Shown: positions 17,481-25,964 of the stretch, piece by piece
Layout: every line of letters begins with the position of its first letter
Position numbering within the stretch: the first letter of the stretch is position 1
Notes under the pieces: generated by a model
What the model was told of the DNA's origin: nothing
The model's input: the letters and a program-made list of their open reading frames with translations, nothing else
The model's database searches: none
Made by a program: the position numbers and the translations under genes
DNA from: Saccharophagus sp. K07
Lineage (GTDB): Bacteria > Pseudomonadota > Gammaproteobacteria > Pseudomonadales > Cellvibrionaceae
Assembly (NCBI RefSeq): GCF_014336955.1
Contig: NZ_QRAI01000001.1
Span: 310,001-374,000, forward strand
Reading direction: 5' to 3'
DNA length: 64,000 nucleotides

Positions 17481-19781
17481 ATGCGTTGTTTGTATGCCTT
17501 ACTTTTAATAGCGGTCATGTCGACTTTAGGCTGTAAAACCGAGCGGCTAAAGACGCCCGACAGTTCATCAAGTCCGCAAAAGCCGCACTCAGAAGAGACT
17601 CGGTTGCACGGCAGGGTGGGTTTGGGAGTTGGCTCTCAAGCTCAGGTTTTCGTGCATCGTTTTCAAGATGGCAGGGTGGACTGGAATACTCCTATCGGCT
17701 ATGGCGAAACAGATGCGGCCGGCGCTTTTCTGTTGGAAGTGGATGCCGATCATCTTGCGCAGCCAGTGGTTGTTCGGGCTGTGGTTTTGGCACACCAAAC
17801 AAATCTTAAATGTACCTTGAATGCAGGTTGTGGATCAGGGGTGCAATTGGGAGAGGAGTTCCGCCTTAACAATGATCTGGAATTGTTTCTCGCTGTGCCG
17901 AATTTGCAGAATCAATCGGTTTTAAACGTGTCTGTTCTGTCGCATCTGGCATTCAAATTATTGACTGCTCAAGCGGGCGACAAGCTAGAACAACTGCAAA
18001 TTGAGCGTGCGAATAGTACAGTCTCCAGCCGATTCGGAGCTTTTCAAGAGCTGGCGTCGTTAAGTTCTGTTAATTTGAATTATCTTGAGGACTCTTATCG
18101 TCAGCACGTTGATGCTATTTATTTGGAGTCTTTAAATCTCGCCATTATTCAAACCGCGCAAAAGTATCTCGGTGCGACAGGCATTCCGGACGCTCTGTCT
18201 GCCTTTGTTGACCAATATATCGATTTTGGAATTCCAGATATTCGCAATTCAGATACTGGCGTCTCTTACGCGGACATTCTTCAGGAGGCCTCCGCAATAT
18301 TGACGGCAATACAACAACAGCAAAATAGGGATCTCAGAGGCGTTGTCACGGAACTCGAATCGAAACTCGCGTTGTTATCTATAGCTGGTTCAGATGAATA
18401 CCAAATTGGCCAACCCAGTGTAACAGCAGGCTCTGCCGATATAGATAAGGCTAAAGGGTTTGTGTATGACGTCAGAGGATTTGCCGCGTCGATCGATTTG
18501 TATAAGCTGGCCGGCATGTCGAACCTGTCGCAAATGATGGAAGGAGGAATATCCAATATTCTTAATCTATTTGGCGACAATGCAGATACCAGCGAAATAT
18601 TCCAGGACAAAAATTTCGATACTGCGTTATCCGCTTTAGGTTTCGCTGCAGAAGCTGCATTTTCTTCTCTGGTGGACTACTACGCCGACTCGGTTATTCG
18701 CACTTCATATGAAGGAGTGACTTTTGTCCACAATGTTGGCCAAGGAGGCAACCACCTATTTATTTTTCAAACTGTATACGATTCTTGCTTGGTGAAAGGC
18801 TCGACCTGTCCGGCAAATCTGAATCTCAACTTTATTATGCGCGTAACGCGATTCACCGGAAATGCGGGTACACGGACTTTTGCTCCCGATGCATTTGATG
18901 TGCGGATTGGCGGAGCAGTGAGCGCTGCTGCAGTGGAGTTGTCATTTCCACAAAGTGATTTCCAGATTAGAACCATCATGCCATCCATTTCTGTCTCAGA
19001 CTATGGAGAGGATCTTTGGGTCGGGGATGAGTACGTAGTTTCAATCGATGCAATGAGAGTCAGATTGCCGTTTGAGGTTAAAAAAGCAGGAGAGATTTCG
19101 GAGAGCAAAACTTTCAAAGCATTCGTATCGGTTGATTCTGGCAAACTCCGCCTGAAGTACACTGATAGAAGTATTCTTTCTGAAGAATCTGGGCGTTCTC
19201 CTGTCTCCAGTGAAGCTGTTATGCGTATCAATACGATGGAAAATTTCAAAATAGGATTTTCTAACGTGGTAAATGATGCTTCAGCGTCGGCATTTAATGT
19301 TGCCCAAGGAGTCTCGGCATTGCCTGAAGAGCTTACTATCATACGCAGCGTCATTCATTGTTCGCCTGCTGACTCGGGTTGTAAGGAAAAAGCGGATTTT
19401 CATATTGAAGGAGAAAGTGAAGAGCGATTTCTTGCGTTGAATGCTTCTGCCAGTTTCAAGACAAAATTAAAGAGTGTTAATGATCCGGCATTTGTTCAGC
19501 TTTCTGTAGAGCGGGGATCTCCGTACACCAATACCGTTAAAAATATACGTGTTGGTTATTCCGGGCACGGCATGCTGTTAAATGGTCGCTTTAATAATAA
19601 TGGTGGGATGTCGGCACTGGAAACGACGAATTTGGATGGGACACGCCTATATTTCGACACCATCAATAAAAAGCGCACGGGCGCGGTAGAAATATCAAGC
19701 GGAGAAAAGGCGGCCGATATAATCGATATGGGTCAGTGGGTGAAGGTACGTTATATGAATGGTGATTTTGAGTCCTTCTAG
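17481..19781 (+). CDS. Lipoprotein relative of the polyserine cytochromes, without haem or polyserine
   Basis: I chose the ATG at 17481 because AAAGG lies 9 bases upstream; the in-frame TTG at 17472 leaves no spacing. The product is about 766 residues with lipobox TLGC (Cys15). The N-terminal part (about 20-310) is unrecognised and has an Ig-like or transthyretin-like start (LHGRVGLGVGSQAQVFVHR). From about residue 317 the protein aligns with the C-terminal domain of the two preceding proteins. Shared features are AKGFVYDVRG versus AKEFVGDVRN, a core of ALSALGFAAEAA versus LLSALGEAASPI, a Cys pair (DSCLVKGSTC), and an end of KAADIIDMGQWVKVRYMNG versus KVADVVEENGKLYINYVDG. There is no CxxCH motif. 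It is an older member of the family, possibly a partner of the haem-bearing proteins. Confidence 0.75.
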   Translation: MRCLYALLLIAVMSTLGCKTERLKTPDSSSSPQKPHSEETRLHGRVGLGVGSQAQVFVHRFQDGRVDWNTPIGYGETDAAGAFLLEVDADHLAQPVVVRAVVLAHQTNLKCTLNAGCGSGVQLGEEFRLNNDLELFLAVPNLQNQSVLNVSVLSHLAFKLLTAQAGDKLEQLQIERANSTVSSRFGAFQELASLSSVNLNYLEDSYRQHVDAIYLESLNLAIIQTAQKYLGATGIPDALSAFVDQYIDFGIPDIRNSDTGVSYADILQEASAILTAIQQQQNRDLRGVVTELESKLALLSIAGSDEYQIGQPSVTAGSADIDKAKGFVYDVRGFAASIDLYKLAGMSNLSQMMEGGISNILNLFGDNADTSEIFQDKNFDTALSALGFAAEAAFSSLVDYYADSVIRTSYEGVTFVHNVGQGGNHLFIFQTVYDSCLVKGSTCPANLNLNFIMRVTRFTGNAGTRTFAPDAFDVRIGGAVSAAAVELSFPQSDFQIRTIMPSISVSDYGEDLWVGDEYVVSIDAMRVRLPFEVKKAGEISESKTFKAFVSVDSGKLRLKYTDRSILSEESGRSPVSSEAVMRINTMENFKIGFSNVVNDASASAFNVAQGVSALPEELTIIRSVIHCSPADSGCKEKADFHIEGESEERFLALNASASFKTKLKSVNDPAFVQLSVERGSPYTNTVKNIRVGYSGHGMLLNGRFNNNGGMSALETTNLDGTRLYFDTINKKRTGAVEISSGEKAADIIDMGQWVKVRYMNGDFESF

Positions 19782-19798
19782 TGTAACGAGACTTTCAC

Positions 19799-19825
19799 AA
19801 AAGGGGGCGCTAAGCCCCCTTTTTT
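19799..19825 (+). terminator. Rho-independent terminator after the haem-less family member
   Basis: The stem AAAAGGGGGC (19799-19808) and GCCCCCTTTT (19814-19823) with a 5-base loop is followed by more T. Its position argues that the next gene does not start at an upstream in-frame codon at 19759, which would lie before the hairpin. Confidence 0.9.
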
Positions 19826-19890
19826 GTTCAGTCGGACTATCATTTATGCTTATACTTGCCTTTCCCCAATCAGCCGAGTGTTTTTTGAAT

Positions 19891-21012
19891 ATGTTGAAGC
19901 GAGTCGTGAACATAGCCTGCCTGAGCCTGATCAGCTCGATTTCCGTGGCGGATGATGGCGATTGGAGCTTTTTTGCCCGGGCTGAGAGTTTTAGTTACAG
20001 TGCAGCAAATCCCGTTACTGCCTATATCGACTTTCTGATCGGGCCTGCGCCGGATAATGGAGAATTGGCGTTTTCCCGCAACATCATTGAAACGGGAATT
20101 GCATTCAAGGCTTTTGAGTTTTCTTTGTTGCACCGCAACGACTACAACCTGTATTTCAGTCGCGATGCTGCGGAGTTTGCGTATCTCAATAAAAACCGCA
20201 AAACTATTCCCTATGGCCAGCGCTACGATGTGGATGTTTGGGCAAATCAATATCAAGCTTCAGGCGCAAAATTGGGCTTCACCATTCCCTTTAGAAAAAA
20301 TTTTGATGTGCATGTCGCCTATTCACATTTGTATGGAACGGAAGCTGTCTCTGGCTATTTAGGAAAAGATGAAAATGGCGAGGGCGGCCATATTGCGATG
20401 GTGGAACGAGAAGAGGGCGGTCGCAAGGTAAAAGCATTGGATGGTGAATTGCACACCGATTATTATTTTGTGGACGATCCTTTATTTCGCAATAAGGTCG
20501 ATGCTCCAACCGGTCAGGGATATGCCATTGACCTCGGTTTTACATGGCAAGTGAATGAGCACCTGACGGTGCATGCCATGAGTCTGGATTTGATGGGTGA
20601 AATTCGTTGGAAAAATATGCCGCATATCACGGCTGACGCGACTTCCAATAATTTTATAACCAACGAAGATGGCTCTGTTGGTGTGGTGCCAAGTTTTCAG
20701 GGAAGGGAAACCCGGGATAATTTCACGCAGGATTTAACTCGACGGGATTATGTGAAGATGGATTATCGCCATGGCAATTTTATTTTTGGCTATTGGCATG
20801 ATCGAATGTCCAAAATGGAATTCAATCGTTTATCGGCGGGTTATCTGTGGGGAGAGCGCTGGGGGGTGCGTTTAACCGGTGAAGTGGAAACTGCCGCTGT
20901 GGAATTGCGCTTGAATATGCCGGTTGGTGATTTGTATTTTACGATTGATGATCCGAATTTGGATTACGCTCATACTTTGGGATTTGGCTGGAATTTGAAT
21001 TTCCGTTTTTAA
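19891..21012 (+). CDS. Predicted outer-membrane beta-barrel-like protein, unknown function
   Basis: I chose the ATG at 19891, after the terminator, because it gives a normal signal peptide (MLKRVVNIACLSLISSISVA, then DDGDW). The mature part is rich in aromatic residues in an alternating pattern and ends WNLNFRF. A C-terminal Phe preceded by alternating hydrophobics is the usual BAM recognition signature of outer-membrane barrels. The length of 373 residues would suit a barrel of 14 or more strands. I recognise no family. It follows the three-gene lipoprotein family on the same strand and could be its outer-membrane partner, but a terminator lies between. The last 74 bases overlap the convergent gene ending at 20939. 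Confidence 0.65.
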   Translation: MLKRVVNIACLSLISSISVADDGDWSFFARAESFSYSAANPVTAYIDFLIGPAPDNGELAFSRNIIETGIAFKAFEFSLLHRNDYNLYFSRDAAEFAYLNKNRKTIPYGQRYDVDVWANQYQASGAKLGFTIPFRKNFDVHVAYSHLYGTEAVSGYLGKDENGEGGHIAMVEREEGGRKVKALDGELHTDYYFVDDPLFRNKVDAPTGQGYAIDLGFTWQVNEHLTVHAMSLDLMGEIRWKNMPHITADATSNNFITNEDGSVGVVPSFQGRETRDNFTQDLTRRDYVKMDYRHGNFIFGYWHDRMSKMEFNRLSAGYLWGERWGVRLTGEVETAAVELRLNMPVGDLYFTIDDPNLDYAHTLGFGWNLNFRF

Positions 21013-21418
21013 ACCTTTTCAATAAAACATCCGCTAGCTGCAACCAGAAAAGCATAACAACGAGCGTTGACGCCATATCCGCGATGGTGTGATAACGCAA
21101 ATGGCGCATCAGCCAGAAATACACCAATAAGCTCAAAATCCATAGCGCTGCCTGCTGGCGATAACGCCACAAAAACCAGACACAAGCGGCGGCAAACGCA
21201 GTATGGGTGCTGTAATCCCAGCCAATTCTCGACCAAAGCGGAAATAGATAATCCAGCAAACTGATTCCAAAAGCCCCGAGCCAATATAAACCGAGCAGCG
21301 CTGTGGCGCGGCCTATAGAGCGCCAGCGGCGCAGACGGAACATCACCAAAAGAATCCCTATGCACAATGCCGGGTTATAGAGATCGGCAAGAATACTGAG
21401 TGCTTTATCAGAGACCAT
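20939..21418 (-). CDS. Small PAP2-like membrane protein
   Basis: The 159-residue product has four or five hydrophobic segments, including ALCIGILLVMF, ATALLGLYWLGAFGISLLDYLF and WILSLLVYFWLM. Between them are GWDYSTHTAFAAA and RHLRYHTIADM. These resemble degenerate versions of the PSGH and SRxxxxxHxxxD motifs of PAP2-type lipid phosphatases, but the first motif (KxxxxxxRP) is not seen and the assignment is tentative. The start overlaps the end of the GNAT gene by 11 bases, so it is probably translated from the same message. Its 3' end runs 74 bases into the convergent outer-membrane-protein gene, a larger overlap than usual. Confidence 0.65.
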   Translation of the reverse strand: MVSDKALSILADLYNPALCIGILLVMFRLRRWRSIGRATALLGLYWLGAFGISLLDYLFPLWSRIGWDYSTHTAFAAACVWFLWRYRQQAALWILSLLVYFWLMRHLRYHTIADMASTLVVMLFWLQLADVLLKRFKNGNSNSSQIPKYERNPNSDHQS

Positions 21419-22571
21419 TTTCGTTTAGTCGAATGAGAAAATCTCTGGGCGTCAGTGGCTGACCATCTTTAAAGGGCAAAACCTGGCGAGCGTCTTCGCA
21501 ATAATGCAACACCTGCTGAGTTTCCTGGTGCAGAAAACGTGCAATGGCGGCGGCAAAACGTTCATCCTGGAGGAAGTGAAAGGATTGGGTGAGCACCGGA
21601 GTAAAACCGCGCAAAATTTTATGCTCGCCCTGAGCACCTGGGTCGAAACGTTGCAAACCTTTCTGAATGGCGTATTCGATTCCCTGATAAAAACAACACT
21701 CAAAATGCAGTCCGTCAAATTCTTCCTGCGCTCCCCAGTAACGGCCGTATAAAGTCCTGGCATCTTTGAAATAAAGCGCAGCCGCGACTTGCTCCCCGCC
21801 CTGTGTGGCAACAGCCATAACAATGGAATCGCGCATTGTTGCACCGATACTCTGAAAAAAATCGCCATTCAAATAACCGTCGTGGCCGCTGCGTTTGCGA
21901 TAGGTGCGCCTATACAGGCGATAAAAATTCTGCCAGTTGCTCTCGGTTAAATCCCTGCCTTCTACCATGGCAACGGAAAATCCCTGCTCGCGTATTTTGG
22001 CCCGCTCTTTATTGATGTTTTTGCGTTTGCGCGAGGCAAAAGTATCGAGAAAGTGATTGAACTCAGCGTATCCCTGGTTGAACCAGTGATACTGGCAATC
22101 CAGCCGTTGAAGGAATTGGAGATGGTTCGGCGGAGACGCGGGGAAAAGGCAGTGGAGGCTGGATATCTCCAGCCGCGATACGTCTGCTAATGCAGCGTCC
22201 CACATCTTGGCAAGAACGCCGGAGTCCGAGGCCGCCCAGCGCGGACCGGTTGCTGGAGTAAAGGGAATGGCATTTACGAGCTTGGGGTAATAGGGGGTGC
22301 CGGTCTGGTGATAGGCATTGGCCCAGCTCCAGTCGAACACATATTCGCCGTAGGAGTGCTCCTTGATGTACAAGGGCAGGGCGCCCACCAGAGTCGCGCC
22401 ATCCCACGCCAGGCAGTGATGGGGCTGCCAGCCTGTAGTGGCGGTGGTGCAACCGCTCTGCTCCAGGGCGAGCAGAAACGCGTGCTTTACGAACGGATAG
22501 TCGGTATCCCAAACAGCGTCCCATTGCGCGGCCGGAATATCCGCCAGGGATTGAATAAATTCGGTTCGCAT
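21408..22571 (-). CDS. GNAT-superfamily acyltransferase, FemAB-like (DUF482/COG3146)
   Basis: The 387-residue soluble product matches the COG3146/DUF482 family. Signature stretches are FDWSWANAYHQTG-TPYYPKL, IPFTPATGPR, and, in the C-terminal half, a GNAT-like fold with YFKDARTLYGRYWGA and FECCFYQGIEYAIQKGLQRFDPGAQGEHK. The family is related to the FemAB aminoacyl-transferases; the substrate is not established. The gene follows phoR with a 39-base gap on the same strand and may be read from the phoBR message, which would put it under phosphate control. This is inference. Confidence 0.88.
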   Translation of the reverse strand: MRTEFIQSLADIPAAQWDAVWDTDYPFVKHAFLLALEQSGCTTATTGWQPHHCLAWDGATLVGALPLYIKEHSYGEYVFDWSWANAYHQTGTPYYPKLVNAIPFTPATGPRWAASDSGVLAKMWDAALADVSRLEISSLHCLFPASPPNHLQFLQRLDCQYHWFNQGYAEFNHFLDTFASRKRKNINKERAKIREQGFSVAMVEGRDLTESNWQNFYRLYRRTYRKRSGHDGYLNGDFFQSIGATMRDSIVMAVATQGGEQVAAALYFKDARTLYGRYWGAQEEFDGLHFECCFYQGIEYAIQKGLQRFDPGAQGEHKILRGFTPVLTQSFHFLQDERFAAAIARFLHQETQQVLHYCEDARQVLPFKDGQPLTPRDFLIRLNENGL

Positions 22572-22610
22572 AGTCGTCGATCTTTAAAGGCAGAAGCGGA
22601 TGATAACGGA

Positions 22611-23915
22611 CTAAGCGTCAGAGAAGGGTGTGTAGGTCACCGTGCTGGCGGGGAAACGGCAGGAAAACTCGCTGCCTTTGCCGAGCTTGCTGGTGATGAC
22701 CAGCTCGGCGTTATGGCGCAAGAGCACATGTTTGACTATGGCTAGACCAAGTCCGGTTCCGCCCGAAGCCACCGAGCGACTGGGGTCTACGCGGTAGAAA
22801 CGTTCGGTCAGGCGCGGAATATGTTTGGGGTCAATGCCGATTCCCTGGTCGCGAACGGTAATGGCTGCGCCATCCTTGTCGCGCCCGTAGATCACTTCGA
22901 TAAGGCCGCCATTAGGAGAATAGTTGATGGCGTTGACCACCAGATTGGAGATGGCGCTGCGCAATTCGCGCTCGCTTCCCAAAAGAGCGAGATCCTCATC
23001 TCCTTGGCTGCGCAATTCGTGGTGACCGCCGCTGACTGCCTTGGCATCTGCCATGATGCTGTCGATCAAGGGAGCAACGGCGATGGCTTTGGGGGCTTCC
23101 TTCTGATCGGTTTCCAGCTTGGCCAGGGTGATCAGATCGTTGCTCAGAAGGGTTATACGCTGCGTCTGCTGCTCCATCTGCTGCACGATTTTCTGCCATG
23201 CCACCGGCAACTGGGGGCTTTCGGCCAGGGTTTCCAGGTAGCCGCGGATAACCGTAAGCGGTGTGCGCAGCTCGTGCGAGACATTGGCGACAAAGTCTTT
23301 GCGTATCTGCTCTAGTTTGATCAGGCGGGTGATGTCGCGCGCAATAATCACCCGTGCGCCTTCGCCATAGGTGTGAATCTGAAATTCCAGATGCTGGTCG
23401 GTCTGCCATAGGGAGATCTGCAGCGGCGATGCATAGATTTTCTGCTCGAAGTACTGAACGAAGTTGGGATGGCGGATCACATTGGTCAGCTTGTGGCCCG
23501 CGTCGACTTTGCGGAAACCGAACAGGCGCTCGGCCGCCTGGTTCCACCATTCCATATTGCCTTTGCGGTCGACCAGGATCACTGCGTCGGTCAGGGCTGC
23601 AGTCATCTCTTGCACGCGCTGTACTATGCCCTGGAGTCGCGCTTTCTCCTTGTCGTGGCGGTTGATCAAGCGCTGGATGTCGTAGCTGACATCCGCCCAC
23701 AGCCCTGGCAAATCCTGTTGTGGGGTACCGTTGCGGCGGGTGAGGTTGATCCACTTTTCCAGTTGGTAGATGCGGGTAAACAGCCACAGCAGATAGCCAG
23801 CACAACCCAGAGCTATACCGACAGCTGTTCTGCCGCAGAACAATCCGATCAAAGCACAGGCCGCTACCACCGCAAGGCAGCGCCAGACTTCCGCTTTAAA
23901 TCCGCTGCGCATCAT
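22611..23915 (-). CDS. phoR: PhoR phosphate-regulon sensor histidine kinase
   Basis: The 434-residue product has two hydrophobic segments at the N-terminus (about 13-27 and 31-46) with almost no periplasmic loop, as in PhoR. A cytoplasmic PAS domain spans about 100-195 (LTDAVILVDRKGNMEWWNQAAERLFGF). The dimerisation/H-box is FVANVSHELRTPLTV with phospho-acceptor H214. The ATP-binding domain carries the N box (LVVNAINYSPNGG), G1 (VRDQGIGIDP) and G2 (GGTGLGLAIVKH). PhoR phosphorylates PhoB when phosphate is low, under control of the Pst/PhoU complex. The gene is 47 bases downstream of phoB, the standard order. Confidence 0.97.
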   Translation of the reverse strand: MMRSGFKAEVWRCLAVVAACALIGLFCGRTAVGIALGCAGYLLWLFTRIYQLEKWINLTRRNGTPQQDLPGLWADVSYDIQRLINRHDKEKARLQGIVQRVQEMTAALTDAVILVDRKGNMEWWNQAAERLFGFRKVDAGHKLTNVIRHPNFVQYFEQKIYASPLQISLWQTDQHLEFQIHTYGEGARVIIARDITRLIKLEQIRKDFVANVSHELRTPLTVIRGYLETLAESPQLPVAWQKIVQQMEQQTQRITLLSNDLITLAKLETDQKEAPKAIAVAPLIDSIMADAKAVSGGHHELRSQGDEDLALLGSERELRSAISNLVVNAINYSPNGGLIEVIYGRDKDGAAITVRDQGIGIDPKHIPRLTERFYRVDPSRSVASGGTGLGLAIVKHVLLRHNAELVITSKLGKGSEFSCRFPASTVTYTPFSDA

Positions 23916-23962
23916 AAACAGTGTTCGTCGGAGAAGAGCGACGGAGTCGCCAGAGTGGACGG

Positions 23963-24667
23963 CTAGAGGTTTTCAACGGTTTTATTGGAAAACCGGTAAC
24001 CGGCGCCGCGCACAGTCTGAACAAGTCGGTCGTGCCCATCAAGCGCCAAGGCTTTGCGCAGTCGCCGGATGTGCACGTCCACTGTGCGCTCCTCTACGTA
24101 GACATTGCCGCCCCACACGTGGTCGAGCAGCTGGCTGCGGGAGTACACGCGCTCTTGGTGGGTGAGGAAAAATTCCAGCAGGCGATATTCGGTCGGCCCG
24201 ATCTGCACGGGTGTTTCGTTGATGGTCACGCGGTGACTGATGGGATTCAGGCGTAAACCGTCGACCTGGATAGGCTCGTTGAGATTGGTAGGCTCGCTCC
24301 GGCGCAATACCGCTTTCAGGCGGGCGACCAATTCGCGCGGGGAAAAGGGTTTGGTGATGTAATCGTCCGCGCCGACTTCCAGTCCCTGAACCTTGTTATC
24401 TTCTTCGCCCTTGGCGGTCAGCATGATGATCGGGATGGCGGCAGTGAAATCATCGCGCTTGAGGCGTCGGGCGAGTTCAATACCGCTGGTGCTGGGCAGC
24501 ATCCAGTCCAATAGGATCAGGTCGGGCTTTTGATCGACGATAAGACTGTGTGCCTGTTGTGCGTCCGCTGCTTCCAGGCAGGCGTAGTCCGCCATTTCCA
24601 ATGCAATGCGCAGCATGTCGCGAATGGGGGCTTCGTCATCGACGATTAAAATTGTTTTATCAGCCAT
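23963..24667 (-). CDS. phoB: PhoB phosphate-regulon response regulator
   Basis: The start at 24667 ([12 protein letters not shown]) gives 234 residues, the usual PhoB length; an in-frame codon 54 bases upstream would add an unlikely extension. The receiver domain has D10/D11, phospho-acceptor D54 in LILLDWMLP, and TAKGEE. The C-terminal OmpR-type winged helix (about 130-230) contains [30 protein letters not shown] and [12 protein letters not shown]. PhoB binds Pho boxes to switch on phosphate-scavenging genes. A tandem array of 11-base Pho-box-like units lies upstream, consistent with autoregulation. Confidence 0.97.
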   Translation of the reverse strand: MADKTILIVDDEAPIRDMLRIALEMADYACLEAADAQQAHSLIVDQKPDLILLDWMLPSTSGIELARRLKRDDFTAAIPIIMLTAKGEEDNKVQGLEVGADDYITKPFSPRELVARLKAVLRRSEPTNLNEPIQVDGLRLNPISHRVTINETPVQIGPTEYRLLEFFLTHQERVYSRSQLLDHVWGGNVYVEERTVDVHIRRLRKALALDGHDRLVQTVRGAGYRFSNKTVENL

Positions 24668-24731
24668 GCAACCTGTCACCTGATGTAGGGGATAGCGATG
24701 CTTATCCCGATTACCGGCCATTAAATAAAGG

Positions 24732-24775
24732 AATTGTTGCGGTTTTATGACAATTCCATGGCGGTTTTATTACGG
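24732..24775 (-). promoter_or_regulatory. Candidate tandem Pho box upstream of phoB
   Basis: Read on the minus strand, four consecutive 11-base units occur: CCGTAATAAAA, CCGCCATGGAA, TTGTCATAAAA, CCGCAACAATT. PhoB binds direct repeats of 11 bases consisting of a TGTCA-like core plus an A/T-rich tail. Units 1 and 3 match well and units 2 and 4 match partly. The array ends 64 bases before the phoB start, a suitable place for autoregulation. Confidence 0.6.
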
Positions 24776-24782
24776 CATTGGT

Positions 24783-24816
24783 GCTGTTGTTACGGATTAG
24801 CTGTTGTTACGGATTA
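24783..24816. repeat. Perfect 17-bp tandem repeat at the end of ubiA
   Basis: The unit GCTGTTGTTACGGATTA occurs twice back to back (24783-24799, 24800-24816). The second copy spans the ubiA stop codon, so the first lies just beyond the gene end. The duplication looks like a recent local slippage event. It lies next to the Pho-box array but does not resemble one. Confidence 0.85.
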
Positions 24817-25691
24817 ACTGCAGCTGGTGTCAGCGCGTAGTGACCAACTATGCCTATAAAAACCACCATCCCCACCCAGTTGTTGTTCAGGAATGCAGCA
24901 AAACAGGCATCCCGGTTGCGGTTGCGAATGAGATATTGCTGATAGGCAAACAGGCCAGCGGCACCCACCAGGCTGAGATAGTAGAACCAGCCCAAGCCAA
25001 ATCGTTTTCCCACCAGTATCAGCGCTAGCAATGCTAGAACCTGCAAGGTTCCGGTGATGATGCGATCGTTTTCACCGAACAACACCGCTGTGGATTTGAT
25101 GCCGATCTTGATATCGTCATCGCGGTCCACCATGGCGTAGAAGGTGTCGTAGACCACGGTCCAGATCAGCGCGGCGGTAAACACCAGCCAGGTTTCCAGA
25201 GGAACGCTGCCGGATTGTGCGGCAAATGCCATAGGAATGGCCCAGCCGAAAGCGGCACCCAGGACAACCTGCGGCAGGTGGGTATAGCGTTTCATAAAGG
25301 GATAGGAGAGCGCCAAAGCCAAGCCGGCGAAGGCTAGCTTGATCGTCAAGCCGTTGGTGAATAGCACCAACAGAAACGACAGAAAACACAGAAAGCCAAA
25401 CAGGCTCAGAGCTTCCAGGTTGCTGATAGCGCCTGTGGCCAGTGGCCGATTGCGGGTTCTTTCCACATGGCCGTCAAAATTGCGGTCGGCAAAGTCGTTG
25501 ATGATGCAGCCAGCGGAGCGCATAAAAATGCAGCCCAGAATAAAGATCACCAGATTTTTGATGTCCGGTGCTCCTTTGGCGGCCAGCCACAGGCTCCACA
25601 GGGTCGGCCAGAGCACCAGATAGATCCCGATCGGACGATTGATGCGGGTGAGTTGGACATAGTGACCGAGAATGGACCAAGTCGTATTCAT
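24807..25691 (-). CDS. ubiA: UbiA 4-hydroxybenzoate octaprenyltransferase
   Basis: This membrane prenyltransferase attaches the polyprenyl chain to 4-hydroxybenzoate, an early step of ubiquinone synthesis. The two Asp-rich motifs are present: NDFADRNFD followed by [14 protein letters not shown], and [16 protein letters not shown]. The protein has about eight hydrophobic segments. I chose the Met codon at 25691 ([13 protein letters not shown]) because it puts [11 protein letters not shown] at the distance from the N-terminus seen in E. coli UbiA; the codon at 25724 would add 11 residues, and neither has a clear Shine-Dalgarno. The length is 294 residues, usual for the family. No ubiC (chorismate lyase) gene is adjacent in this window. 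Confidence 0.95.
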   Translation of the reverse strand: MNTTWSILGHYVQLTRINRPIGIYLVLWPTLWSLWLAAKGAPDIKNLVIFILGCIFMRSAGCIINDFADRNFDGHVERTRNRPLATGAISNLEALSLFGFLCFLSFLLVLFTNGLTIKLAFAGLALALSYPFMKRYTHLPQVVLGAAFGWAIPMAFAAQSGSVPLETWLVFTAALIWTVVYDTFYAMVDRDDDIKIGIKSTAVLFGENDRIITGTLQVLALLALILVGKRFGLGWFYYLSLVGAAGLFAYQQYLIRNRNRDACFAAFLNNNWVGMVVFIGIVGHYALTPAAVNP

Positions 25692-25964
25692 ATCAGGGTA
25701 GTTCGGTTGATTTGCCGGCAGCATACACGTAGAAAACCGGAAGATGAAGATTGTTCGAGACGCCTGACACCTGCGTTTTTCAGTCCCGGTGATGGACCGT
25801 TGAGGAAATATCCAAGCAGAGAGAGGAAAATTCCGGTAAGGTGCCCGCCTGGACTGTCTCCGGCTTCACTATCCAGCCTTTAAATACTTCATTCGCCGAA
25901 TCCCGCGAAGTCAGAACGATGGCCATTGCCAACGTTGGGGGATCTGGCATCAGGAAAACACTCT

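Noticed and set aside
19759-19890. N-terminal extension of the outer-membrane-like gene from an upstream start
   Set aside because: The extension would be encoded through the terminator hairpin at 19799-19825, and the ATG at 19891 gives a clean signal peptide.
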